64,000 bases of DNA. Source: Psychrobacter namhaensis (GTDB lineage Bacteria > Pseudomonadota > Gammaproteobacteria > Pseudomonadales > Moraxellaceae). Shown in pieces: positions 10,489 to 19,316 of the stretch. The notes under the pieces are model-generated. The model was given only the letters and a program-made list of their open reading frames with translations, made no database searches and had not been told where the DNA came from. The translations under genes and the position numbers were made by a program. Location of the stretch: contig NZ_JABASS010000003.1 in the NCBI RefSeq assembly GCF_016107545.1, positions 62,001 to 126,000 of the forward strand, read 5' to 3'. The number at the start of each line of letters is the position of its first letter. Positions within the stretch are counted from its first letter, which is position 1.

Positions 10489-10522
10489 AGGTCTATAAGC
10501 ATCTAACGGGGCTTATAGACCT
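10489..10522 (+). repeat. Strong 12-bp hairpin between the DUF11 and barrel genes
   Basis: AGGTCTATAAGC and GCTTATAGACCT are perfect inverted arms around a ten-base loop. No T-tract follows, so it is not a standard terminator. It lies 45 bases after the stop of the 8315 gene and 70 bases before the barrel gene. It could stabilise the upstream message or partly separate expression of the two genes. Confidence 0.75.
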
Positions 10523-10592
10523 GCCTTCACCTAAAAACCATGCGGCTAAAGTACTCTAAATCAAACAGTGTGTTTTATTGGATAAGCGACAT

Positions 10593-13500
10593 ATGACAGA
10601 GCAGTCAATGACATTGTCTAAACCCACGTCATTACGCAGCGTTCAGATTTCTGCGTTGACGTTAGCCATGTTACTTATCCAATCGAACATCGCGATCGCA
10701 GCTGCTGCCTCAATTCCAGCAGCAAACCCTCAGTTGCAGATCATCAATAATATTGCCAATGCCAGCTATCACGTCAACAGCCAAAATGACACAGCGATTG
10801 CTACTGCCTCAAATCAAGTACAAATCAAAGCCTCCCATCTGCCTGAGTACGGTATTGGTTTGACTCAGCAGCCGGTACATACCGTCATGCCCAATGCCTT
10901 GGTAAACTGGGTTAATGTCCTAAGTAACACCAGTTATAGCAATCAAACTGTTAAGCTAACGTTAGATATATCTCCCACCCTTTCTAATGTAAAAGTTTAT
11001 CAGGAACTAAAAGACAAAGGACGTGTAGAGCTTTTTTTCGATAAAAACTTTACCACCCAAATTAAGCTTGGACATAGCGAAAGCATCCAACTTATCGTAC
11101 AAGCTTTGTCAGATCCTAATGGTAAGAGTGGCGACACTGCCAGCGTTAAGATGGGGGCAGTTGTATTAGAAGATCGATCAGTATCAGCCGCTAATGCTAT
11201 AGATGAGTTACTCATCGTTGAACCTGAGATAAAATTCACAACCTCTGGGTTTGATGAAAATAAAACCACCTTACAAATCGGTGAGAATGTCTATGTCGAT
11301 GCCAGCTACGCGCCATGTAACGTCCAGCTAGATCAGCCAGATCAGGTGTGGGTCACGATCACCTCGTTATTGACTGGTGACAAATACTCATTGAAAGCGC
11401 TTGAAACGGGCAACAGTACGGGTAAGTATCAGTTGTCTGCACCGACACAAAACAATGCCAATGCTGTCAATGACAAGCTCATTCAGACGTTAGCAAACGA
11501 TACCTTAACTGCTAGCTTGAACGCTTGTATCGCGCCCTCTGTCGGCACGGGAGATGACCAGCTACCGAACGATGGCGACTTAACGGCACATATCGATGAC
11601 TTAGATACGCAAATCAGTGTCATCGATGACAACCCAAGCCTCGTTGTGACCAAAGAAAGTGACGTGAGAAGTGCTGAGATTGGTGATTACGTCAGTTATA
11701 CCATCAATGTCTCCAATAGCGGCAACTCTACGGCTTTTGATGTACAACTAAAAGATGCCTTACCACGTGGTTTTGACTATGTGGATGGTAGCGTGCGCCT
11801 CAGTCAAACTACTGATATCGACATCAATAAAGCACAAACCACTGAGTTTAAAGCTGACGGTAAATATCAGGTATTAAACTTGGGTAATATAGCAAACGGT
11901 GAAAGTAAAAAAATCACATACCGTGTACTGATCGGCGCTTCATCATTGGGCGGTGATGGGATCAATCGTGCAACTGCCATTGCTCATAATGAGCAAGGTC
12001 AACGCTTAGCATCAAGAGAAGCCCAATGGAAAATTGATGTAGAGCGTGGGGTCATGAATACCGATGGCATCATCATCGGTAAGGTCTACCACGATATCAA
12101 CGGTGATGGCATTCAACAAAAAGAAGATGGCGAGCTTGGCGTTGCAGGCGTGCGCATCTACATGGAAAACGGTAATTTTGTCATTACCGATCCTCAAGGT
12201 AAGTATAACTTCTATGGTGTGAGCGCCAAGACTCACGTCCTAAAAGTTGACCGTACGACGCTTCCTCATGCCACCGACATGATCACCCAAAGTAACCGTA
12301 ATACTGGGGATGTAGGTAGCCGTTTCGTGGATTTAAAGTACGGTGAATTGCATCGGGCTGACTTCGGAGTTATTGGCGATACGAGCAATAGCACTGAGCG
12401 CTTAAACATAGAGCTGATCGCTCGTAGTCAATCCGTGAGTGCTAAAAACGACACACTTGAGCAAGCAGTAAAAACCGAGCTGACTTTAGACCCTGACTAC
12501 GATCGTGACAATACGGATAACGTAGATGCCAGTGGCTGTAATATCAACGCTGATCTAGATTTGGGTAATAATTGTGACTCCGCTATTATCAATGAAATGA
12601 CTGATCCCACTGCCAATCGTGTGAATATGTCGACTACTACTGTTGCGCCTCCGGTAGAAAAAGAGCTAGAAGAGTACCTAAAAGAAGTGGCTAGTAATGA
12701 TGTGGCTTTTATTAATCTCAGCGAAGGCCAGCAGCTAAGCACGTATAAACAACTGGTACAGGTACAAGCGCCCCTTGGCTCACTGTTCACGCTATATGCT
12801 AATGGAAAAGCAGTATCAGAGCAGCAAATCGGTAAAACTGCTGAGCAAGAAAAGCAGCGTGTTACTGCTTTTGACTACTATGCCGTTGACTTACAGCGCG
12901 GCCACAACACCTTACGCGGTGTGGCTACTGACGTAAACGGTAACGTTATCTCTGAGCAGACTATCAAAGTATTAACCCCTGAAAGTTTACAAGCGATCGA
13001 TTATCGTACCCAAACGCAACTAGTCGCAGCTGATGGCATAAGCGAATACCAAGTCGTTATCAGCCTAAAAGATCGTGATGGCCGCCCTTATATCGCCTCA
13101 ACACCAATCACCATTGATACCAATATTGGTCGTGTCAATCTTAATGACAGCAGTAAAGAGCAAGCGGGCACTCAAGTTATCGTCTCTGGTGGCGAGCTAC
13201 TAATACCAGTGACCGCGCCAAGCGCACCAGGTAAAGGTGAATTGGTCATTGACACGGGCAGTCGCAAACAGATCATTCCGTTACAATTCACGGCCAAACT
13301 ACGTCCACTCATTGCCGTTGGTATCGTTGAAGGCACTGTCTCGCTCAAAGACTTCGATGGCGATAGCATCACTGATGCTCAAGGTGCATTCGAGCAAGAA
13401 CTCAATGACTTTGCAGGCGATGATAACTATACGGCTTCTGGTCGTGCGGCGATGTTTCTCAAAGGTAAGGTGCGCGGCGACTATCTTTTGACATTGGCTT

Positions 13501-15905
13501 ACGACAGTGACAAAAAAGGCGAGCGCTTGTTCCGTGATATCGAGCCTGGCGAGTATTATCCTGTATACGGCGACTCATCAGCCAAAGGCTTCGATGCGCA
13601 GTCTACCAGCAAGCTTTATGTGCGCTTAGACAAAGGTCGTTCGTTTGCGATGTATGGTGACCTAAAAACTCAAATTGATAATGATGAAGGTATCAAGCTG
13701 GGTCAATACAACCGTACGTTGACCGGTATAAAAGCTCAGTATGAAGACAATAATACTCGCATTACTGCCTTTATGGCCGAAACCAGCACTAGCCAGCGCG
13801 TCAATGAGACTCGCGGCTTAGGCATATCCGGCCCTTATCCGTTGGGCGAAAACTTTGACGCCGTTGTAGAAAACTCAGAAACCGTTGAAGTGATCACGCG
13901 TGATGCAAACAATCCTGGATTAATCATTCAACGCACGACGCTTACTCGTTTTGCTGATTATGAGATTGATCCTATTAGTCGCAGCTTATTTCTAACAGCG
14001 CCTATTGCTAGCCAAGACATCAATGGCAACCCTATTTATCTACGTGTCACGGTAGAAGTAGATGAAGGCGGCGAAGAGTACTTGGTCGGCGGTATTGCTG
14101 CCAAGCAACAGCTGACTGATAAAATCGCTATCGGCGGTAGCTACATTCATAGTGACGACCCGCTGAATCAAGAAGAACTGGCAAGCGTCAACAGCGTCAT
14201 TAAACTCAATGATACGCTAAAGCTGGTTGCCGAATATGCGATGAATAAAACTGAAAACCCAAATTTTCAGCCCAGCAATCAGGTTAATACAACAAAATTA
14301 GACGGACGTGACGCTAAGGGCGATGCGCTACGTGTCGAGCTCGATTTTGATAATAAGAAAAACACCCGTGCTAAAGCGTATTATAAAGACACTGATGAAG
14401 GTTTTGTGACTGGCGCCTCGCCACAAACGGCTGGCCGTGAAGAGTCGGGCGCTGAGGTCACTCACTTAATCAATGATAAAAATACCGCCCTAAAATTTGA
14501 AGGCGTACACACTAAAGATCACACAACCAAAGCCAGCCGCGAAGGTATTTTGGCCAGCATTGAGCAACGCTTGAGTACCAATGTCGTAGGCGAGATTGGT
14601 GTACGTTATTATAAACAAGAGGCCACTGCGGCCTCACGCAATACCCAAGCAGCTACAGACGTCGTAGATGTTACTGACGACACTGTCTTTAATGATGACA
14701 TCATCAATCAATCAGCACTGAATAGTGTCAATGACGCTGAAAAAGACATCGAAGGTATCACGGCCCGAGCGCGGCTCACCGCACGTCTACCAAAGCTAAA
14801 TAACTCTTTAGTATTTGCAGAGTATGAGCAAGATATTGACAACAGTGATCGTAATGCCACATCTATTGGCGGTGAGACGCCGCTAGGTGACTTGGGGCGT
14901 CTGTACGCTCGTCATGATTTAATCAACAGTCTATCTGGTAGCTATGGTTTGGATGATACGGAAGAGCGTCAGCGTACGGTGGTTGGGTTTGACGCCAACT
15001 ACATGAAAGACGGCAAAGTTTATAGCGAATATCGTATGCGTGACGCCATCAGCGCCCGCGAAGCTGAAGCTGCTATTGGCCTAAAAAATAAATGGTATGT
15101 TCAGCAAGGCTTAACGATAAACACTTTGTTTGAACGGGTTGAATCCCTAGAAGGCGATACCGAAAATACCGCAACGGCAGCCGGTATCGGCGTTGAGTAT
15201 CTTGCAAAAGAAGACTATAAAGCCTCTGCTCGTCTTGAAAAACGCTGGGGTGAGACCAGTGATACATTATTAGGTAGCGCTGGCATTGCTTATCGCTATA
15301 CCGATGATGTCACTTTACTGGCTAAAGACATCTACTCACAAGTCACCTATGATGAGGGCGTGCGTACGATCAACCGCTTCCAACTTGGCGCCGCGTATCG
15401 TGATTATGATAGCAATCAGCTAGACATGCTGGCGAAGCTTGAGTATCGCTTAGATGATAACAGTACAGGCGACGACGCTTATCAAAAAGATGCGGTTGTT
15501 TGGTCTTTGAGTAGTAATTATCACCCAACGCAGCCACTCACCTTGTCTGGGCACTACGCAGGTAAGTACACTCAGTTTGGTGCCGATAACATCAGCAGTG
15601 ACAATACAGCTCACGCGCTTTACGCTCGTGGTCTTTATGATGTTAGTAAGCGCTGGGATATCGGCTTACAAGCGGGTACTTATTGGAACAAACAAGCGGA
15701 TGATGTGACTTACATGTTGGGTGCAGAAGTTGGTTATAGCCCGATGACCAATCTTTGGTTGTCATTGGGTTATAACTTTATGGGCTTTGAGGATGAAGAC
15801 ATCGCTTATGATGACACCACGCAACAAGGCGCCTACTTTAGACTACGCTTTAAATTTGATGAAGAGTTATTCACGCGTGATGACCCACATAAAAACAAAG
15901 TCTAA
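10593..15905 (+). CDS. Giant outer-membrane beta-barrel protein with DUF11 and SdrD-B-like N-terminal domains
   Basis: The 1770-residue product starts at the ATG at 10593 (an in-frame TTG at 10578 and an ATG at 10608 are alternatives; no strong ribosome site decides). A signal peptide ends near residue 37. Beta-sandwich modules follow: an N-terminal unit like that of the 8315 protein, a DUF11 unit at about 345-455 (LVVTKESDVRSAEIGDYVSY) and an SdrD-B-like unit at about 490-600 (GKVYHDINGDGIQQ). More Ig-like strands run to about 940. From about 950 to the end, some 820 residues alternate polar and hydrophobic with many aromatic strand ends (YFRLRFKF near the C-terminus), as expected for a large outer-membrane barrel. 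This is the likely outer-membrane partner or anchor of the cluster. I know no characterised homologue. Confidence 0.8.
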   Translation: MTEQSMTLSKPTSLRSVQISALTLAMLLIQSNIAIAAAASIPAANPQLQIINNIANASYHVNSQNDTAIATASNQVQIKASHLPEYGIGLTQQPVHTVMPNALVNWVNVLSNTSYSNQTVKLTLDISPTLSNVKVYQELKDKGRVELFFDKNFTTQIKLGHSESIQLIVQALSDPNGKSGDTASVKMGAVVLEDRSVSAANAIDELLIVEPEIKFTTSGFDENKTTLQIGENVYVDASYAPCNVQLDQPDQVWVTITSLLTGDKYSLKALETGNSTGKYQLSAPTQNNANAVNDKLIQTLANDTLTASLNACIAPSVGTGDDQLPNDGDLTAHIDDLDTQISVIDDNPSLVVTKESDVRSAEIGDYVSYTINVSNSGNSTAFDVQLKDALPRGFDYVDGSVRLSQTTDIDINKAQTTEFKADGKYQVLNLGNIANGESKKITYRVLIGASSLGGDGINRATAIAHNEQGQRLASREAQWKIDVERGVMNTDGIIIGKVYHDINGDGIQQKEDGELGVAGVRIYMENGNFVITDPQGKYNFYGVSAKTHVLKVDRTTLPHATDMITQSNRNTGDVGSRFVDLKYGELHRADFGVIGDTSNSTERLNIELIARSQSVSAKNDTLEQAVKTELTLDPDYDRDNTDNVDASGCNINADLDLGNNCDSAIINEMTDPTANRVNMSTTTVAPPVEKELEEYLKEVASNDVAFINLSEGQQLSTYKQLVQVQAPLGSLFTLYANGKAVSEQQIGKTAEQEKQRVTAFDYYAVDLQRGHNTLRGVATDVNGNVISEQTIKVLTPESLQAIDYRTQTQLVAADGISEYQVVISLKDRDGRPYIASTPITIDTNIGRVNLNDSSKEQAGTQVIVSGGELLIPVTAPSAPGKGELVIDTGSRKQIIPLQFTAKLRPLIAVGIVEGTVSLKDFDGDSITDAQGAFEQELNDFAGDDNYTASGRAAMFLKGKVRGDYLLTLAYDSDKKGERLFRDIEPGEYYPVYGDSSAKGFDAQSTSKLYVRLDKGRSFAMYGDLKTQIDNDEGIKLGQYNRTLTGIKAQYEDNNTRITAFMAETSTSQRVNETRGLGISGPYPLGENFDAVVENSETVEVITRDANNPGLIIQRTTLTRFADYEIDPISRSLFLTAPIASQDINGNPIYLRVTVEVDEGGEEYLVGGIAAKQQLTDKIAIGGSYIHSDDPLNQEELASVNSVIKLNDTLKLVAEYAMNKTENPNFQPSNQVNTTKLDGRDAKGDALRVELDFDNKKNTRAKAYYKDTDEGFVTGASPQTAGREESGAEVTHLINDKNTALKFEGVHTKDHTTKASREGILASIEQRLSTNVVGEIGVRYYKQEATAASRNTQAATDVVDVTDDTVFNDDIINQSALNSVNDAEKDIEGITARARLTARLPKLNNSLVFAEYEQDIDNSDRNATSIGGETPLGDLGRLYARHDLINSLSGSYGLDDTEERQRTVVGFDANYMKDGKVYSEYRMRDAISAREAEAAIGLKNKWYVQQGLTINTLFERVESLEGDTENTATAAGIGVEYLAKEDYKASARLEKRWGETSDTLLGSAGIAYRYTDDVTLLAKDIYSQVTYDEGVRTINRFQLGAAYRDYDSNQLDMLAKLEYRLDDNSTGDDAYQKDAVVWSLSSNYHPTQPLTLSGHYAGKYTQFGADNISSDNTAHALYARGLYDVSKRWDIGLQAGTYWNKQADDVTYMLGAEVGYSPMTNLWLSLGYNFMGFEDEDIAYDDTTQQGAYFRLRFKFDEELFTRDDPHKNKV

Positions 15906-16014
15906 CCAATACTGCTACCTTATAATTTATCCATATTGTCGTGCTATTTACTGATGACAACATGAGCGATAAAGTTTGCCGCAGGCAAAAATGAACACCT
16001 ATAAATACAATCAC

Positions 16015-16039
16015 AAAAAAGCCGACATTATATGCCGGC
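16015..16039 (-). terminator. Terminator for the TetR-family gene
   Basis: Read on the minus strand, GCCGGCA and TGTCGGC pair with one mismatch and are followed by six T. It lies about 35 bases after the stop of the TetR gene. Confidence 0.75.
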
Positions 16040-16072
16040 TCTTCTATACTCGCTACCTATAAACCATCCACA

Positions 16073-16768
16073 TTAGCGGTTTTTACGGGGAAGTTTTTCT
16101 GGCAGATAGCAACGTAAATAAGCAATAAACGCGGTGTTTGCTTCTTGAATATAGTCATTGGTAATCGTTTGATGACGGCGATAAGACAACGTGAATATAG
16201 CGTTGACAATACTATAAGCAATTAACAAGGTGTCTTGAATATCATCAAAATTTGGCATCTCATAACGCTCTGATAAACGCTTATAAACCAAATCAACGAT
16301 TTGATGATCTATATCTTCGCCAAAGCTATCACCTTCAAAGTCAGGCGTGTTGGTGTCATAAATCAGCTTGGCTTTGGTTTCATCGCTATGGAATATCATC
16401 ACACACTTATCGATAAGTGCGGTGAGATACCCTTGCCATCTGTCATAATTACCAATATCGACCGTTTCTACCATCTCCAATATTTCGATAGCATTCAAAA
16501 AGCGTAGGGCTAAAAATATTGCTTCGATATTAGGAAAAAAGTGATAAGCAGAGGCTCTTGGAATACCTGCTTCTTCACATACAGCAGCTAAGGTAATATC
16601 GTTAATAGCCTGTGTTTCACTCAACTTTTTGGCCCCAGCCAAAAGTTTTTGACGGCGCGCACGGCCTTGTTGACTGGTAAATTTGAACTTGTTTGGTACC
16701 AGTTTTTTTGCCAATTCCGAGTCTACCAACACATCTTCAATTTTTTCGTCTTTGTTTTCGCTCATCAT
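16073..16768 (-). CDS. TetR/AcrR-family transcriptional regulator
   Basis: This 231-residue protein has a TetR-type helix-turn-helix near residues 50-90 (ITLAAVCEEAGIPRASAYHFFPNIEAIF). The C-terminal ligand domain is not assignable. The N-terminal 30 residues are charged and precede the usual TetR start. The first two codons are both ATG (16768 and 16765). No neighbouring gene is arranged as an obvious target. A near-palindrome about 90 bases upstream (16858-16876) is a candidate self-operator. The ligand and regulon are unknown. Confidence 0.85.
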   Translation of the reverse strand: MMSENKDEKIEDVLVDSELAKKLVPNKFKFTSQQGRARRQKLLAGAKKLSETQAINDITLAAVCEEAGIPRASAYHFFPNIEAIFLALRFLNAIEILEMVETVDIGNYDRWQGYLTALIDKCVMIFHSDETKAKLIYDTNTPDFEGDSFGEDIDHQIVDLVYKRLSERYEMPNFDDIQDTLLIAYSIVNAIFTLSYRRHQTITNDYIQEANTAFIAYLRCYLPEKLPRKNR

Positions 16769-16857
16769 AAGTCTCTTAATGTTACACCCTATTTTATAAA
16801 TATAATCTTCAGTGGATAGTATTCATCCCAAATTGAAGGATTACTTCCTATTAGCTA

Positions 16858-16876
16858 TAGTATAGCGCTAATACTA
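16858..16876. promoter_or_regulatory. Near-palindrome upstream of the TetR gene, possible operator
   Basis: TAGTATAGCGCTAATACTA is an almost perfect inverted repeat centred on AGCGCT. Its size fits a TetR-family operator and it lies in the promoter region of the gene starting at 16768. The assignment is inference. Confidence 0.35.
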
Positions 16877-16995
16877 TTAAGGCTAATGGAGAGGCATCAT
16901 AAACGCTTGTACACTATCAAGCAAGGGAGATAAATGGGTTAAAAATAATGTGGGGGCCAACAATTTAGTAGAGTTGACCATTCAATGTAATAAAA

Positions 16996-18024
16996 TTAGT
17001 CGTTAAGTTTAATTTGCGCTCTTATAATACCATGATCGATGACCCTATCTGCATAATCCCACTTCAAATGGTCATTAAAATAGTCAACCCGCTCGACCCG
17101 ACCCAGTGAAAACTTGCTATCAGGTAAGAACTCTTCTGAAACAAATAATTGATCGATCACCTCTGGCATACCTTGATATATATGGGTGTATGCCACATCT
17201 TTCATCCAACCATAACGCGCTTGAATACGAGCGGCATCAAACAACGCAACGTCACGCATACTTTTATCGTAGTTGACTTCACCCGTCTCGCTCATCAATT
17301 GCGTGGTCACGCTACCCGTGACATCGTTCATATCACCTAACAAAATCAATGGCTCACGAGTATGATGCAAGCGCTCAATGATCGACAGACGAATAGAGGC
17401 CGCTTCTGCGGCGCGCATGCACAAACTACGAAGCTTGGCACGGACTCGAATGTTTGGATCGTCCATGTCTTCTAGTAGCGCCCCGTTTTCATCACGCAAG
17501 AAAAAAGCGCGTTTGCTTTTTAGATGTGCGGTAATGATAGTGATTGGCTGACCATAAGCATTGACACGTAAGAGCAAGGGCGGACGATTAAACCGTTGAT
17601 AAGGACCAATATCAGGAATATCAATCACCGCCTTTGGTACCACGTCTTCGAGCAAACGACTCTCTAATTGCTTAAAGCGACTGATAATACCGACAGCTGG
17701 CGTATGTTGCGCCCCTTTACCTTGCGTATATGGACTCGCACTCTCGTTGCTTGCCAATGGAATCACAACATGCTCAGGCTGAAAACCTAATGAGACAGCC
17801 AATGCTTCAAGTGCCTTACTGTCCCACACTTCTTGTACAGCAATGATATCGGCATGGGCCTTTGCTAATAAATCACTAATACCGCGCAGTTTATGTTGGT
17901 ACTCTTTATCGGTATAAGCGGGCGCATTGTCATAATAGATACGATTGGGATTAGCAAGATTCAGTAAATTAGCCGTTGCTATGTAGAATTGCTTTTGTCG
18001 GCTTCCATTCGCATCATTGGTCAT
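16996..18024 (-). CDS. Endonuclease/exonuclease/phosphatase-family protein
   Basis: This 342-residue protein carries the metal-dependent phosphohydrolase fold shared by exonuclease III, DNase I and sphingomyelinases. Visible motifs in order are ATANLLNLA, the metal-binding Glu in AVQEVWD (about residue 64), TAHLKSKR, LGDMNDVTGS (about residue 225), and a C-terminal VIDHGIIRAQ with the catalytic His. There is no signal peptide, so it is probably cytoplasmic. The substrate cannot be told from sequence; nuclease or phosphodiesterase are both possible. It appears monocistronic. Confidence 0.85.
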   Translation of the reverse strand: MTNDANGSRQKQFYIATANLLNLANPNRIYYDNAPAYTDKEYQHKLRGISDLLAKAHADIIAVQEVWDSKALEALAVSLGFQPEHVVIPLASNESASPYTQGKGAQHTPAVGIISRFKQLESRLLEDVVPKAVIDIPDIGPYQRFNRPPLLLRVNAYGQPITIITAHLKSKRAFFLRDENGALLEDMDDPNIRVRAKLRSLCMRAAEAASIRLSIIERLHHTREPLILLGDMNDVTGSVTTQLMSETGEVNYDKSMRDVALFDAARIQARYGWMKDVAYTHIYQGMPEVIDQLFVSEEFLPDSKFSLGRVERVDYFNDHLKWDYADRVIDHGIIRAQIKLND

Positions 18025-18141
18025 AAATTACCTATAATTATCGTCATTAATCCCAGTTTATTACAATTACACGCCTCTGATATTAAGATATCAAACCGTA
18101 CTAATTCATAGTAAAACCCATCTCATAGTAGGATCTACCAT

Positions 18142-18174
18142 AAAAAAGCCTCCAAAGAGACCTTTGGAGGCTTT
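18142..18174 (-). terminator. Rho-independent terminator after the glycine-zipper gene
   Basis: GCCTCCAAAG and CTTTGGAGGC form a 10-bp perfect stem around AGAC. On the minus strand it is followed by six T, so it ends the 18328-19038 transcript. Short T on the plus side suggests it may work both ways. Confidence 0.9.
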
Positions 18175-18327
18175 AAAATAACATAAATTAGTTTGGTTTT
18201 CTCATCTGTAGACCAATATCTACAATCAGACTAACTTTAGTGATGAGATAGTAAGATTTTGTATTGTTGGCTTACTAAAATGAAGTCAGCTATTAGTCAT
18301 ACTTCATAACGTCGTACTCATTTAGCT

Positions 18328-19038
18328 CTATGATACGCGATTCCAAGCATCACGTGATGCTCTACGGGCATCATTCCATTCCATACGAGAGTCACCTTTG
18401 ACTTCATGCCATGAACGTTCTAAATCGGCTTCATGATCTTCAAAACGGGCATCCGCAGGATAGCGTGCGCGATTGGCGTAACCAACTGCATAAGCTGGAT
18501 GCATATCCCGGTCAAAGTCATACCCTTCTCTGTAGTAATCCGCCTTTGCATGTTCTGCACGCCAGTACGCTTCTTCACGTGTTGGGTCAATCGCTTCTGC
18601 TGCTGCATGGCCAGCACCGCCACCAACGATAGCGCCAATAGCACCACCAATTAGAGTTCCTAGCGGTCCTGCCATGGTACCGATCGCGGCACCTGCTGCG
18701 GCACCGCCCACTCCACCAATACCTGTACCTACTGGATGCGAACCTGGCTCGCCTGTGATCATGTCAGCGTTTAAATCTTCTTTTGTTTCGTCTGACATAT
18801 GTTTTACTTCGTCACGATCGATAGCATCATGATCACCTGCAACATAGTCCCGTTCCACGCGGTCATCTACGATATTGTCGTTTTCATGTCTAACGACTCG
18901 ATTACCGGTTACCGTATGATCACGCTCCGTTAATCGACGTTCATTGTCATCAATGATGCGCTCTCTATCCCCTACTTCACGGTAGTCATCATCAATTACA
19001 CGATTATTAGGGTCTGTAATGCGGCCATCGTTATTCAT
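18328..19038 (-). CDS. Charged protein with central glycine zipper
   Basis: This 236-residue protein has three parts. The N-terminus (1-95) is very rich in Asp, Arg, Glu and Asn. The centre (about 103-150) is a glycine-zipper segment rich in Gly/Ala (GVGGAAAGAAIGTMAGPLG, then GGAIGAIVGGGAGHAAAEAI). The C-terminus is charged and aromatic (YWRAEHAKADYYREGYDF). Glycine zippers of this kind are found in membrane-inserting or stress-related proteins. There is no signal peptide, so the zipper may act as its own membrane segment. A stress-response role is a guess from similar hydrophilic proteins. It stands alone with its own terminator. Confidence 0.75.
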   Translation of the reverse strand: MNNDGRITDPNNRVIDDDYREVGDRERIIDDNERRLTERDHTVTGNRVVRHENDNIVDDRVERDYVAGDHDAIDRDEVKHMSDETKEDLNADMITGEPGSHPVGTGIGGVGGAAAGAAIGTMAGPLGTLIGGAIGAIVGGGAGHAAAEAIDPTREEAYWRAEHAKADYYREGYDFDRDMHPAYAVGYANRARYPADARFEDHEADLERSWHEVKGDSRMEWNDARRASRDAWNRVS

Positions 19039-19316
19039 AGTATTGTCCTTAAATTCGTTGTTATATATTAGAGTTATTAAAGGCTAATTTATTGATTAAT
19101 AAGAATTAGCGGTCTTACTTAATTTGTCTAAATAAAGTATAGGAATTTATGGCCAAAGATCGATAGATGGGTTATGTAAACTCTGTCCGAGTTACGATTG
19201 TCTTGCGTTACAGCCTGTATCTTTATATCAGTTCTGTAGAACGGTAGAGCCTTTTAGGTAATTAGCCACTCAGTGGTTAGCGCGGTTTAACGACTCTGCT
19301 TAATTATTTATACGCC

